A stretch of DNA of 42,810 bases from Pseudomonas putida (GCF_028682475.1 NZ_JANHLE010000038.1:1-42810), one strand, 5' to 3'; positions 6,877-15,215 are shown, counted from the stretch's first letter. Made by a program: numbers and translations. Notes: generated by a model from the sequence alone, not told the origin.

Positions 6877-9846
6877 TTACCACAGATAACGGTAGCCCAG
6901 TGAGACGGCATACGGTTGTTCGATGTCAGCGCCTTTTGCGTACTCGGCATCCAAGGAAACCTTGCTGTTCGCGCTCAATTGCATGATCCCACCAAAGCCC
7001 ATCTCTGTCCGGTTGCCCGTCAGCTTGGCCTTAAGCTTGGTGTCGTTCACATACACATTGCTGTCTGCGGCATGTTCGGTCACGTACGATGCTTTCAGGT
7101 AAGGCTGAATTTGCATGCCATTGGACATAGTGATGTTACGCCCCACCAAACTGCCCACACGGCTTTGCAGCGAATCGACATCATCGGCATTCACTCTCAG
7201 GCCATTGCTTGCGGTGTAATCGCCGCCGTCGGTTTTAGTGGCAGTGATCTCAAGTTGCGGCTCTACGAACCAGCCATCCTTAAGTGCAATATGCTTACCC
7301 ACTTCGATATCACCACCGATACCGTTGCCGCTATATGAACTCTTGACCCGTTCGCCCAGATTGGTAGTGATTTTGATGTCATTGTTGAAGTGGCTGTACT
7401 TCAATACGCTATCGACGTAGTAGCCACTGTCGTCAATGTACGTGGCGTACACGCCGCCCATGGTACTGTCGATTTCGCCGGAAGAACTTTCACCAAAGTC
7501 GGCAGTCGAGTGTGCGCTGCCGATCACAGCGCCGAGGTATACCTTCCCGCCATCGACCGCCACGGCCTTGTCTGCACCGATCTCCATGCCGGTTATGTTC
7601 TGATCGTACGCACGACTCGAATCGCCATCCACATTGAACTGCTTGCCAATCGCACGCGTCCAGACGCCGCCCTCGTCTTTGCCCATACGCAGGTCACCGA
7701 GGCGTTTGACAAGTGCGTTCATTTGCGCGTTCCACATGTTAGCGGCAGAACTTTGTGAGGCGACAGCGGCGTTAGCCCCTTTGGACAGATTTTTTGGACC
7801 GGGATTTATCGGAACATGAGGGACAACCGGTACGTCAGGGATCGCAGGCTCATCAGGCTTCGCAGGTACATCAGGCTTCGCAGGTACATCAGGTTTCGCA
7901 GGCACGTCAGGCTTCGCAGGTACATCAGGCTTCGCAGGCACGTCAGGCTTCGCAGGTACGTCAGGCTTCCCCGGTACGGTGGCCGAGTTAACCAGGTACC
8001 AATCGCCTGCCTGCTGCGCGAGGGTGTAACGGAACACGCCCGCGTCGACATGATCGCCATACAGCGAGAACTTCCCGTCACCGCCTTTGCTTTCGACGAC
8101 ACGCAGTTGTTGTCCCGCCGCACTTGGATCACGGCCAGAATCCGCAATCACCAAGGTATGAGCACCCAAGGTCTGACCTTTTACCCGCAGCAGGTCACTC
8201 TGCAAAGCAGCCAAGTCGCTGTTCATCACGAACTTGCCGTGACCGCTCAAGTCTCCGTCGACAGTCAACGTCTTGAAGCCATTGCCCTGCGAGGCGCTGA
8301 ATGCCACGCTGCCGTCGTTCATGGCCAATTGATGAACGGTGGAATCTCTGGTCATCGCCCACTCACTGCCACTGGCAATGGACAAGTTGTTGACCGCTGT
8401 TGTGCCGCCCGTCCAGCGTGAGTCGTTACTCAACGAAACGTCAGTATTGGACACTTGCGGGGAGGTCACGCCCGAGCCAAACACAATGTCGCCCACGGCC
8501 GTCACCTGTTTATCCATGGCCAGGGAGGCTTGTTTGTCAGATGCGATTTCGAGCAAGACACCGTTACCGCCTTCTACCTGTGCACCGTTGGACAGTGCAA
8601 TAGAGGCGGCATCACTCTGCAGAGCGCTATAGTTTTTGCTGTAGAGAGAGCCCCCGTCGACATTCAGACTGCCATTGTTGACGGCTGCGGCAAACGCATC
8701 CACGCCTTCGCTGCGCACGTTGCTGCGCAGCAGATTGCCGGTGCCGTCGACCACCCTGATACCTGTTGCCTTGGCGCCAGAGGTCAGGATTTCTGCGTCT
8801 TTGAGGTTCAATTGAGTGGCTGCACCTTCAGCCAGAGCACCAAAACTCGAATCGCCGCTGGTGTTGATCTGGGCATTGGTTGCCGTCAGGTGTGCAGCAT
8901 CAGTAGCCTGTAGCCCGTGAGAGGTGGCACCCAGAGTGGTTACATTCAGTCGGTCCGCAACAACACTCGAATCGAGTCCCCCGGCTGAGATTCCGTAGGA
9001 ATAACCACCACGCGAGGTTATTGTTACATCAACTAAATCAGCCGAACCGCCAGCTGACACGTTCACGCCAGCGCTGCCGAACATTCCCGAAGTGGAGATG
9101 TCAGTGTCTTTGAGGCTCAATTGGGAGCCTGCGTCCTCTGTACTGGCGCCTGCGCTATAAGAATCGCTAGTGCTGATCTTGGCGTTGGTTGCAGTCAGGT
9201 CAGCACCCTCACGGACCTGCAGCCCTCGGGAGTTTTGAGACTTAGTGGTTATATTCAGACCGTCCACTTCCACACTTGAATCCGCCCCCCTAGCCTGGAT
9301 ACCGTTGGAATAGGCGCCATTAGTAGTGATGTTGACATGGTCCGCCCTGAGTCTGGCGCCGTTAACGTCAATACCAGAATTGCCGTTATTCAGAGTGGTT
9401 ATTGTTACGTCATTTAAATTAGCAGCAGTACCCGCGTACAACGTCACGCCTTCGCCCGAAGTCTCGAAAGTGCTCGACGAAATGGATGCAGTAGTTCCAG
9501 CCTCATCAAGGACTATACCGCCACTTAACGATTTGATGGTGCTATCCACCAAACTCAAAGTGCCGCCACCATAGATATAGGCCGCTGCACCGAGCGGCGA
9601 GTCAAGTTTGAGCCTTGTGCCATTGAGGCGACTATTGCTGCCACCGACTTCCACATAACCATAAGTCTTGTCAGAAATATTATCGGTTCTTCCGGAATCA
9701 TTCAGATAGTCCGCTGCCCACAGGTCAGTGGGGACGCTTGCGACAACGATCGCTGCGGCCAAAGATGTTTTTGCCATGGACAACCGGGGAACGCCCATAG
9801 CTTGATTATCTAAACCCCTAACTGTTTTTTTTGGCGTAATCTTCAC
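6877..9846 (-). CDS. Pertactin-like type V autotransporter with KPDVPA repeat linker
   Basis: A 989-residue self-secreted outer-membrane protein. The N-terminus has an extended signal sequence (basic stretch, then AKTSLAAAIVVASV, cleavage probably after DLWAA near residue 45). A beta-helix passenger to about residue 620 is built of short strands rich in T, S, G and N, with ITTSG-like turns and recurring LTATNA and LKDTDISTSG units. A linker at 627-668 holds six KPDVPA hexapeptides and one KPDEPA. The C-terminal barrel (about 710-989) starts near MWNAQMNALVKRLGDLR and ends in the aromatic YRYLW expected for BAM recognition. No protease or lipase motif is seen, so adhesion or aggregation is the likeliest role. 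The start is a GTG with a weak AGG upstream. The gene lies in an AT-richer segment downstream of a response regulator. Confidence 0.93.
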   Translation of the reverse strand: MKITPKKTVRGLDNQAMGVPRLSMAKTSLAAAIVVASVPTDLWAADYLNDSGRTDNISDKTYGYVEVGGSNSRLNGTRLKLDSPLGAAAYIYGGGTLSLVDSTIKSLSGGIVLDEAGTTASISSSTFETSGEGVTLYAGTAANLNDVTITTLNNGNSGIDVNGARLRADHVNITTNGAYSNGIQARGADSSVEVDGLNITTKSQNSRGLQVREGADLTATNAKISTSDSYSAGASTEDAGSQLSLKDTDISTSGMFGSAGVNVSAGGSADLVDVTITSRGGYSYGISAGGLDSSVVADRLNVTTLGATSHGLQATDAAHLTATNAQINTSGDSSFGALAEGAATQLNLKDAEILTSGAKATGIRVVDGTGNLLRSNVRSEGVDAFAAAVNNGSLNVDGGSLYSKNYSALQSDAASIALSNGAQVEGGNGVLLEIASDKQASLAMDKQVTAVGDIVFGSGVTSPQVSNTDVSLSNDSRWTGGTTAVNNLSIASGSEWAMTRDSTVHQLAMNDGSVAFSASQGNGFKTLTVDGDLSGHGKFVMNSDLAALQSDLLRVKGQTLGAHTLVIADSGRDPSAAGQQLRVVESKGGDGKFSLYGDHVDAGVFRYTLAQQAGDWYLVNSATVPGKPDVPAKPDVPAKPDVPAKPDVPAKPDVPAKPDVPAKPDEPAIPDVPVVPHVPINPGPKNLSKGANAAVASQSSAANMWNAQMNALVKRLGDLRMGKDEGGVWTRAIGKQFNVDGDSSRAYDQNITGMEIGADKAVAVDGGKVYLGAVIGSAHSTADFGESSSGEIDSTMGGVYATYIDDSGYYVDSVLKYSHFNNDIKITTNLGERVKSSYSGNGIGGDIEVGKHIALKDGWFVEPQLEITATKTDGGDYTASNGLRVNADDVDSLQSRVGSLVGRNITMSNGMQIQPYLKASYVTEHAADSNVYVNDTKLKAKLTGNRTEMGFGGIMQLSANSKVSLDAEYAKGADIEQPYAVSLGYRYLW
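7843..7968 (-). repeat. 18-bp tandem repeat, 7 units, encoding KPDVPA
   Basis: Seven contiguous 18-base units lie inside the autotransporter linker: six encode KPDVPA and one KPDEPA. They differ only at a few, mostly synonymous positions. The near identity suggests recent expansion and possible length variation by slippage without loss of frame. Confidence 0.95.
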
Positions 9847-10513
9847 AAAGTATACCTGAATGATTTTTAGTTAACACCCTCGTACTGCCAGGCGCAAGAC
9901 ACAGCACCCCACAGGAGGAGTGGGCTTATATTGACTACAAAATTTACGATGCTATTGATTGGCGAACGGCTACATATCAACAGCTCTGCGATGCAGAACC
10001 AATGTACCAGTAGCTGCATTTACGGTGGTCACCGCCACCACGCCAGGCAACACCAAGACAGGCAACAACGGCGTGGCAACTATCAGAAAATGAAAGTGAA
10101 CACTCAGCAATGTTTAATGTGATTCAACAAGAACGCTTTTCGAAATCGCATCTCTTAAATTAAAAATTTTAATGCGCACACCCTGGCATCTACTTTCAAA
10201 AATAAAAAACCTGAATCACAAGAACACCTGACACCCTGCCCCCAAAACGAATGATCGCCGACAGGATTGCTTAAAAAATATGAGATTTTTCTTAAATTTA
10301 CGTAAAACTGAAGGAGGCGGGGATGGAGTCATGACGCCGTGCGAGCCGTCGCCCTGCCTGGCGGGGCCGCTCTGCGCCAGCAGGAGCAGAGTTGCGCTGC
10401 CGCCACGGATCATGAAACCAAAAAGCCTTGCATCAAAATAAATTTAATGATAAACAAAAACTACCTTACCTGGCATTTCTTCCGCTTTGACGACTACATT
10501 GAGGAGCGTCCAG
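9847..10513. other. AT-rich non-coding gap between response regulator and autotransporter
   Basis: 667 bases without a convincing gene. The open frames at 9931-10122 and 10216-10413 lack good start sites and codon bias. A plus-strand stretch at 9998-10093 reads as the tail of an Ig-like repeat (VPVAAFTVVTATTPG, then TGNNGVATI and a stop) and may be a gene remnant. A GC-rich patch follows a GGAGG near 10312 but opens only very short frames. The autotransporter promoter should be near its 3' end (on the minus strand, 9850-9960), but no clear -35/-10 pair stands out. Confidence 0.5.
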
Positions 10514-11164
10514 TCACAGCAAGCCATTCTTCATTGCATATTCATATAATTGGTTTTCATTGGCGATCCCCAGCTTTTGTTGCGCAGATATCTTTTGGTG
10601 ACTGATCGTTTTGACACTCCGGCTCAGAATGATTGCAATTTCAGAGACAGTACGCCCCGCCACATAGAGCCTAAGCACTTCAGATTCTTTCTTCGACAGC
10701 GCCTTTTTATCGAACTTACCCTTGGCACTGGTATGATCCATGCGGAACTCATGAAGTATCTTTTTGACTTCCACGCCGATGTACTTATGCCCGAAAGAAA
10801 CAAAACGAATGGCGTCTACTACATCAGTCTTTCGCCCACTCTTCAACAAAACACCATCCACCCCGACTGCAACTATTTTCTCCAGAATTGAAGCGTTCAT
10901 CATCATTGTCAGAATGATCAGCTTGACATGTGGATAGCGACGCTTGACGAACGTGACAAGTGAAAGCCCGTCACCGTGCGCCCCGTCTGGCATATAGAAA
11001 TCACTGATTAAAATATCCGGCCTTACCCGATCCATCAACTCAACCAACTCGGTCGAACTTGCAGCTTCACCACAAATCTCGATATCTGGCTCGTGCTCAA
11101 GGGACATACGAATACCTAGCAATACAAGAGGATGGTCGTCTGCCAGAATCACTTTTAGGGTCAT
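10514..11164 (-). CDS. RcsB/BvgA-like LuxR-family response regulator, no kinase adjacent
   Basis: A 216-residue two-component response regulator. The receiver domain (1-125) has the acidic pair Asp9-Asp10, phospho-acceptor Asp55 (ILISDFYMP), Thr86 and Lys108. A LuxR-type helix-turn-helix occupies about 155-212 (LSKKESEVLRLYVAGRTVSEIA, then VKTISHQKISAQQKLGI). The sequence follows E. coli RcsB closely: ADDHPLVLLGIRMSLE, DGLSLVTFVKRRYP, LSxKESEVLRL and SxKTISxQK. RcsB and BvgA control surface structures and adhesins. The gene lies upstream of the autotransporter on the same strand, so it is a candidate regulator of it; that is inference. GAGGT sits 7 bases before the ATG. No sensor kinase is in the window. 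Confidence 0.93.
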   Translation of the reverse strand: MTLKVILADDHPLVLLGIRMSLEHEPDIEICGEAASSTELVELMDRVRPDILISDFYMPDGAHGDGLSLVTFVKRRYPHVKLIILTMMMNASILEKIVAVGVDGVLLKSGRKTDVVDAIRFVSFGHKYIGVEVKKILHEFRMDHTSAKGKFDKKALSKKESEVLRLYVAGRTVSEIAIILSRSVKTISHQKISAQQKLGIANENQLYEYAMKNGLL

Positions 11165-11441
11165 GATGTTACCTCAAGAATAGGACTCAAATACTGCGCC
11201 AGGCTCTTTAACTGCTCATCTATCCGGACCAGTCAACTCACCTGCGCATGGGCTTAAATGTCTGAGCACATGTGCGCAGCGTCCATTTCTCCTATCGTAG
11301 CGAACCAGCCTTTCAAGCAATGGACATGCTCTATGACCCCTGTTGCATTTCCATCCGATGCCATGGGCAGCCCAACCCCCGGCTGCTCGCTTAGTACAAT
11401 CTGTAGGAATATTCTTATATTAATCAGAAGACACGGACACT

Positions 11442-11493
11442 TCAATTAGCTAATTTTATCAACTCAATTACCTAATTCCATCAGCCCAATTAC
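11442..11493. repeat. 22-bp direct repeat, two full copies and a partial third
   Basis: Units at 11442-11463 and 11464-11485 match at 18 of 22 positions (shared TCAATTA, CTAATT and ATCA blocks). A third, 8-base start (CCAATTAC) lies at 11486-11493. A 22-base period is two helical turns, as expected for regulator sites on one face of the DNA. The repeat lies about 280 bases upstream of the response-regulator start. Confidence 0.7.
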
Positions 11494-11672
11494 AGTGGCG
11501 GCCCCGGGCCTTGTTGAGTTCAGCCACATCGAACTGCCCCTTCAGTAAGCCGGAGAGCCATCGCACCTTCCGGGGTGACATCGGCATCCGGCCTGAAACC
11601 ACAGGCCTTTCATCGTCATCCTCCTTTATTAATGTTGAGATAACTTCCCACCTGCGCCAGAACCTCAGTGCA

Positions 11673-11701
11673 TTGACAATCCTGAACGACAATGCTAGAT
11701 A
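11673..11701 (+). promoter_or_regulatory. Sigma-70-type promoter for the nitrilase-like gene
   Basis: A consensus -35 TTGACA (11673-11678), 17-base spacer and -10 TAGATA (11696-11701). It would give a leader of about 105 bases before the ATG at 11813. A second possible -10, TATAAT, is at 11728-11733 but lacks a good -35. Confidence 0.6.
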
Positions 11702-11812
11702 CCCGTAAAATGTAGTTTATAGTGAAATATAATCTCGGAAATTCAGGAAAACACTGCCTTAACGCATTGATTTACTGTATTTCTAATCCAGATTTTGAAT
11801 AAAATTAAAGTC

Positions 11813-12934
11813 ATGCGAAAACTTCTGTTGAGCGCCCTGGCGCTGGTTGTCATTGCTGCGCTGTGTGGCTACGGATTCTGGACCGAGCAACGGCCGAGCG
11901 GGCATTACCTGTCGGACCTGCGCATCGAGCTGGCCCTGAGCGAAGGCGTCCCCGCCGACCACGGCAACCTGCTGGGCGTCGAGCCGCAGCTGTATCCCAG
12001 TGACTACCAGAACCTGCAACGCCTGCATCGCAAGTTGGCCGCCTACCTGGAGCAGGCTCGCGGTCAGGGCCTGATCAGCGCCCGCACCATTGTCATCCTG
12101 CCAGAGCACATCGGCACCTGGCTCTGGGCCCGAGGCGAAAAGAACGAGCTGTACCAGGTCACCCAGCGCCGCGAAGCCTGGCAATGGCTGGAGCTGAGCA
12201 ACCCGATCAGCTACGGTCTGGCCATGCTCGGCGCCGAAGGGGATGACCGGCGCGCCGATGCTCACCTGCGCATGAAAGCGCAGCAGATGGCCAGCGACTA
12301 CCAGCAACTGTTCGGCGGCCTGGCCAGGGAATTCGGCGTGACCCTGGTGGCGGGCTCGATTGTCTTGCCCTCCCCGTATGTCGAGCGCGGCACCCTCAAA
12401 GTCGGCTCAGGTGCCCTGTACAACAGCAGCCTGGTGTTCGCCGGCGATGGCTCGGTACTCGGCCAGCCCCAGCGCCAGCAGCATCCGGACAGTGAAGTAC
12501 GCCGCTACATCGACAGCGGCATCGACCAGCCGCCGCAAGTCCTGCAGACCCCGGCCGGACGCCTGGGCGTGCTGATCGGCAGCGACAGCTGGTACCCGAG
12601 CAATCAGCAACAACTGGCTAATCAGTCGGCCCAGTTCATCGCCAACCCCGCGTTCCTGGGCGGTAAAGACAGCTGGAACGCGCCCTGGCGCGGCAACCGC
12701 CATCAACCGCTGGCGGCTTCACTGCCGTTCAAACCCGGCGAAATCAGTGAAGCCCAGGCGTGGCAGCAGCTGACCCTGAAGGCCAACCCCAGCGACATGA
12801 GCAGCATGAGCGTATTCCTGCGCGGGCGTTTCTGGGATGTGGTCGCCGAGGGGCAGGGCTTTGCCAACCGCGCAGGCCTCAACCTGAACGGCAACCGCAC
12901 TACAGGTGCGCGTCTGCTGAACCTGTGGCTGTAG
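11813..12934 (+). CDS. Membrane-anchored nitrilase-fold protein lacking the catalytic Cys
   Basis: A 373-residue protein. An N-terminal membrane anchor (LLLSALALVVIAALCGYGF) precedes a carbon-nitrogen hydrolase fold. Family members use a Glu-Lys-Cys triad to cleave amides or nitriles. The Glu is present (VILPEHIGTW, Glu98) and the hallmark strand is recognisable (GVLIGSDSWYP). The position that should be Cys (normally ICADSWYP) is Gly256, and the usual Lys region (SVLGQPQRQQ) has no Lys. The fold is therefore kept while the chemistry looks lost. The frame also opens at a TTG at 11795, but the ATG at 11813 begins directly before the basic-hydrophobic anchor. The next gene, an AraC regulator, starts 7 bases after the stop, so they are probably one operon. 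Confidence 0.75.
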   Translation: MRKLLLSALALVVIAALCGYGFWTEQRPSGHYLSDLRIELALSEGVPADHGNLLGVEPQLYPSDYQNLQRLHRKLAAYLEQARGQGLISARTIVILPEHIGTWLWARGEKNELYQVTQRREAWQWLELSNPISYGLAMLGAEGDDRRADAHLRMKAQQMASDYQQLFGGLAREFGVTLVAGSIVLPSPYVERGTLKVGSGALYNSSLVFAGDGSVLGQPQRQQHPDSEVRRYIDSGIDQPPQVLQTPAGRLGVLIGSDSWYPSNQQQLANQSAQFIANPAFLGGKDSWNAPWRGNRHQPLAASLPFKPGEISEAQAWQQLTLKANPSDMSSMSVFLRGRFWDVVAEGQGFANRAGLNLNGNRTTGARLLNLWL

Positions 12935-12941
12935 GTCAGCC

Positions 12942-13982
12942 ATGAACCGCCCGCGGATGCGCCTGGGTGATCTCTCAGTCGGTTTTATCCAGCCCCTGAG
13001 TGAAATCCTGCAGCAACGCGGGATCGAGCCTACAACACTGCTGGAGCGCTACGGCCTGGACACTGCACGCCTGGCCGAAGCGGGTGCGCGCCTGTCCATC
13101 CCGCGCTACATGCACCTGGGCCATGCCGCCATCGAGCTGACCGCTGATCCGGCCCTGGGCCTGCACATGGGTTGCATCAGTCGCCTCAGCCAGGCGGGCC
13201 TGGCCGGTGTCACCGCGGCCCAGGCCCCCACGGTCGGCGAAGCGGCGCGCACCCTGCTGCGCTTCGAGCCGTTGTACGCCGCCAACTACCGTGGCCACTC
13301 GAGCTTCCACGCCGACAGTGGCGGTGCCTGGCTGCGCTTTTACTCGATCAGCCCCTATAACGCCTACAACCGCTTTGTGGTGGATTCGCTGCTGTCCGGC
13401 TGGCTGGCGCAGCTGTCGACCCTGGCCGGGGTGAACCTGGTGGCCGAACGGATGGAGATCGAGTTCGAAGCACCCGCCTACGCCACTCACTACCAGATGC
13501 TGTGCAGCACCCCAGTGCTGTTTGGCGCGCAGACCAACCAGTTACGCCTGAGCCAGGCAAGTCTTGCCCTGCGCAACCCGGCACACTGCCCCAGCACCTG
13601 GCAGCATCTGTTGAAGTTATGCGAAGCGGAACTTGAACAACGCACGCGAATCCGCAGCCTCGGCGAACGCATCGCGCATCTGCTCGGACCACTGCTCAAT
13701 GGCGGCCGGGAACCGGATCTGGAGGAAGTGGCGCGGCACCTGCAACTGCCGACCTGGACCTTGCGGCGCAAACTGGCTGAGGAAGGCACGCAGTTTCGCG
13801 CCATCCTCAACGATACCCGCCGCGACCTGGCCATGGCCTACATCCGCGACACGGAACTTGCCTTTGGCGAGATTGCCTATCTGCTCGGGTTTGCGTCGGC
13901 CGAGGCCTTTCAACGCGCATTCAAGCGCTGGAACAGCATGACCCCGGGCGAGTTTCGCCGCAGCCAGCGGCGTACCGGCTGA
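12942..13982 (+). CDS. AraC-family transcriptional regulator
   Basis: A 346-residue DNA-binding regulator of the OruR/ArgR-like branch. The N-terminal 190 residues form the Arabinose_bd-type ligand domain (LSEILQQRGIEPTTLLERYGLD, then SIPRYMHLGHAAIELTADPALGLHMG). The C-terminal 100 residues hold two helix-turn-helix motifs: VARHLQLPTWTLRRKLAEEGTQF and FGEIAYLLGFASAEAFQRAFKRW, ending with the typical TPGEFRR. AGG lies about 6 bases before the ATG, and the gene follows the nitrilase-like gene by 7 bases. It may sense a ligand linked to that protein. The ligand cannot be read from sequence. Confidence 0.92.
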   Translation: MNRPRMRLGDLSVGFIQPLSEILQQRGIEPTTLLERYGLDTARLAEAGARLSIPRYMHLGHAAIELTADPALGLHMGCISRLSQAGLAGVTAAQAPTVGEAARTLLRFEPLYAANYRGHSSFHADSGGAWLRFYSISPYNAYNRFVVDSLLSGWLAQLSTLAGVNLVAERMEIEFEAPAYATHYQMLCSTPVLFGAQTNQLRLSQASLALRNPAHCPSTWQHLLKLCEAELEQRTRIRSLGERIAHLLGPLLNGGREPDLEEVARHLQLPTWTLRRKLAEEGTQFRAILNDTRRDLAMAYIRDTELAFGEIAYLLGFASAEAFQRAFKRWNSMTPGEFRRSQRRTG

Positions 13983-13984
13983 AA

Positions 13985-14071
13985 CTACAGCTCGGTGGCG
14001 TCTTCGGCAGGCTCGGGTGGATCGAGCTCAAAGGCGCGGTATTCGAGTAGTTCTTCTTGATAGTCGTCCAT
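13985..14071 (-). CDS. Very acidic 28-residue small protein
   Basis: This 28-codon frame starts MDDYQEELLEYRAF and ends EDATEL. It has a good Shine-Dalgarno (GGAG, 6 bases before the ATG), GC-rich third positions, and fits between the AraC gene's stop (2 bases away, convergent) and the lipoprotein gene. About a third of its residues are Asp or Glu, and it has no signal or membrane segment. I have an uncertain memory of similar tiny acidic proteins in pseudomonads. Function unknown. Confidence 0.6.
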   Translation of the reverse strand: MDDYQEELLEYRAFELDPPEPAEDATEL

Positions 14072-14197
14072 CGTCTGCTCCGTCGTTTCTCATTCATTTC
14101 ATTGATTCGTCATCGAGCCTAAAGTGCCGCGATGAAAGAAAAATGACAATGACGTTTATCAAAACAACGTAGCAGCAGTTGGAAAAATTATCCGCCC

Positions 14198-15070
14198 TTA
14201 CTGCGGTGCCTGTTCAGGGCTTCCGACAGGCGCTACCGGCGCCACGCTCGATACCGGCTCAGCGGCTGCAGGCGCTGGCTGCTCGGCATTGATCGGCGTC
14301 GCCTCGACCGGTGGTGGTACCGGCTTGGAACCCTTGCTGTCGTCGACCACAGGCGCTGGCGCGACATCGACGACCGGCTCTTGCTGAGCTGGCGCCGGAG
14401 CCGGCTCCACCGGTGCTGGCGCAGGCGCAGCTGCTTCGGCCGGAGACAGGGCAGCAGGTGCCGGCACCGGAGCACTTTCAGGGATCCCCAACGCCGGCGC
14501 AGGCGTCTCTACCGGCTTTTTCAGCGAGGCCTTTTTCTTCTGCTCCTTGGGCAGGAAGCTTTCGACCAGGGCAAAGTAACGTTCGTAGAACTTGGCCGAG
14601 GTCACCGTCTCGCTAGCCACCTTGACCATTGAATCGTCGGTGGAGCCAATCGGCATCGACAGCGAGCCCAGCACGCCCACACCGACGCTGGCCGAGGTAT
14701 TGGATTTTTTCAGCGCGTAACGGTCCTGCAAGGCGTTGGCGAACATGGTCGAGCGCTGCTCGTCGCCGCTGTCGCGGGCACAGACCACGTTGAAGCTGAT
14801 CTGCAGGTGCGAATCACCGGTCTGCTGGAAGCTCTTGTTGCCATTGACCTGCCCGGCATCGCTGCTGGTGATGATGTAACCCTGGCTGAGCAAGGCACGC
14901 CGGGCTGCTTCACAGGTACTGGCTTCGCTGACCGGGAAGCTGCGCGAATAGGTGCCCGAGTCGTCGAAATTCTCGTGTTCGTAGATGGCAGCTTTCTTCG
15001 AAGAACAGCCGGAAACACCCGCCAGCACCAGGGCCAGCCCGAGCGCACTGAAGACGGTAGACTTTGACAT
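14198..15070 (-). CDS. DUF2242-type lipoprotein with Pro/Ala-rich tail
   Basis: A 290-residue envelope lipoprotein. The signal peptide ends in a lipobox LAGVSGC, with Cys22 as the lipidated residue; Ser-Ser after it favours sorting to the outer membrane. A folded domain (about 30-170; KKAAIYEHENFDDSGTYSR, then STCEAARRALLSQGYIITS) resembles DUF2242. The C-terminal 115 residues are low-complexity Pro, Ala and Val and probably span the periplasm. The frame continues upstream to 15214 through a REP element, but AGGA 6 bases before the ATG at 15070 and the signal peptide fix the start. Function unknown. Confidence 0.85.
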   Translation of the reverse strand: MSKSTVFSALGLALVLAGVSGCSSKKAAIYEHENFDDSGTYSRSFPVSEASTCEAARRALLSQGYIITSSDAGQVNGNKSFQQTGDSHLQISFNVVCARDSGDEQRSTMFANALQDRYALKKSNTSASVGVGVLGSLSMPIGSTDDSMVKVASETVTSAKFYERYFALVESFLPKEQKKKASLKKPVETPAPALGIPESAPVPAPAALSPAEAAAPAPAPVEPAPAPAQQEPVVDVAPAPVVDDSKGSKPVPPPVEATPINAEQPAPAAAEPVSSVAPVAPVGSPEQAPQ

Positions 15071-15144
15071 TGCAAATCCTGAGTAAAACGATCGGTGCCT
15101 ATTGTGCAACACATCGACGGAACACTGGAACCGCAAATTCATCG

Positions 15145-15215
15145 GTAGGAGCGGGCTTGCCCCGCGATTGCAGACGGTCAGCCACATCGCATCGCGGGGC
15201 AAGCCCGCTCCCACC
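15145..15215. repeat. REP element, inverted pair
   Basis: Two inverted copies of the putida-type REP core (GCGGGCTTGCCCCGCGAT) separated by a short spacer. The pair sits between the lipoprotein start and the tRNA terminator. Similar pairs occur at 28826 and 37774. Confidence 0.85.

Larger units (their letters stand above)
11165..11812. other. AT-rich intergenic region with tandem repeat and promoter
   Basis: About 650 bases between two divergent genes. It holds the 22-bp repeat at 11442-11493 and a sigma-70-type promoter at 11673-11701. The frames at 11258-11449 (+) and 11468-11692 (-) have no Shine-Dalgarno or recognisable product. The latter (…MSPRKVRWLSGLLKGQFD…) might be a decayed gene, but I cannot place it. 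Confidence 0.5.

Noticed and set aside
7843..7968. Possible CRISPR array
   Set aside because: Units are contiguous with no unique spacers, are only 18 bases long and stay in frame with the autotransporter; a coding repeat.
9931..10122. 63-codon frame in the AT-rich gap
   Set aside because: No good Shine-Dalgarno; residues look random (many His, Gln and Arg from shifted codons).
11468..11692. 74-codon minus-strand frame upstream of the nitrilase-like gene
   Set aside because: No Shine-Dalgarno or known domain, and it spans both the tandem repeat and the promoter region. Could be a relic, but unsupported.
6877..11812. Integrated prophage or transposon
   Set aside because: No integrase, transposase, att repeat or terminal inverted repeats seen, and no tRNA at the edges. 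Only base composition hints at transfer.
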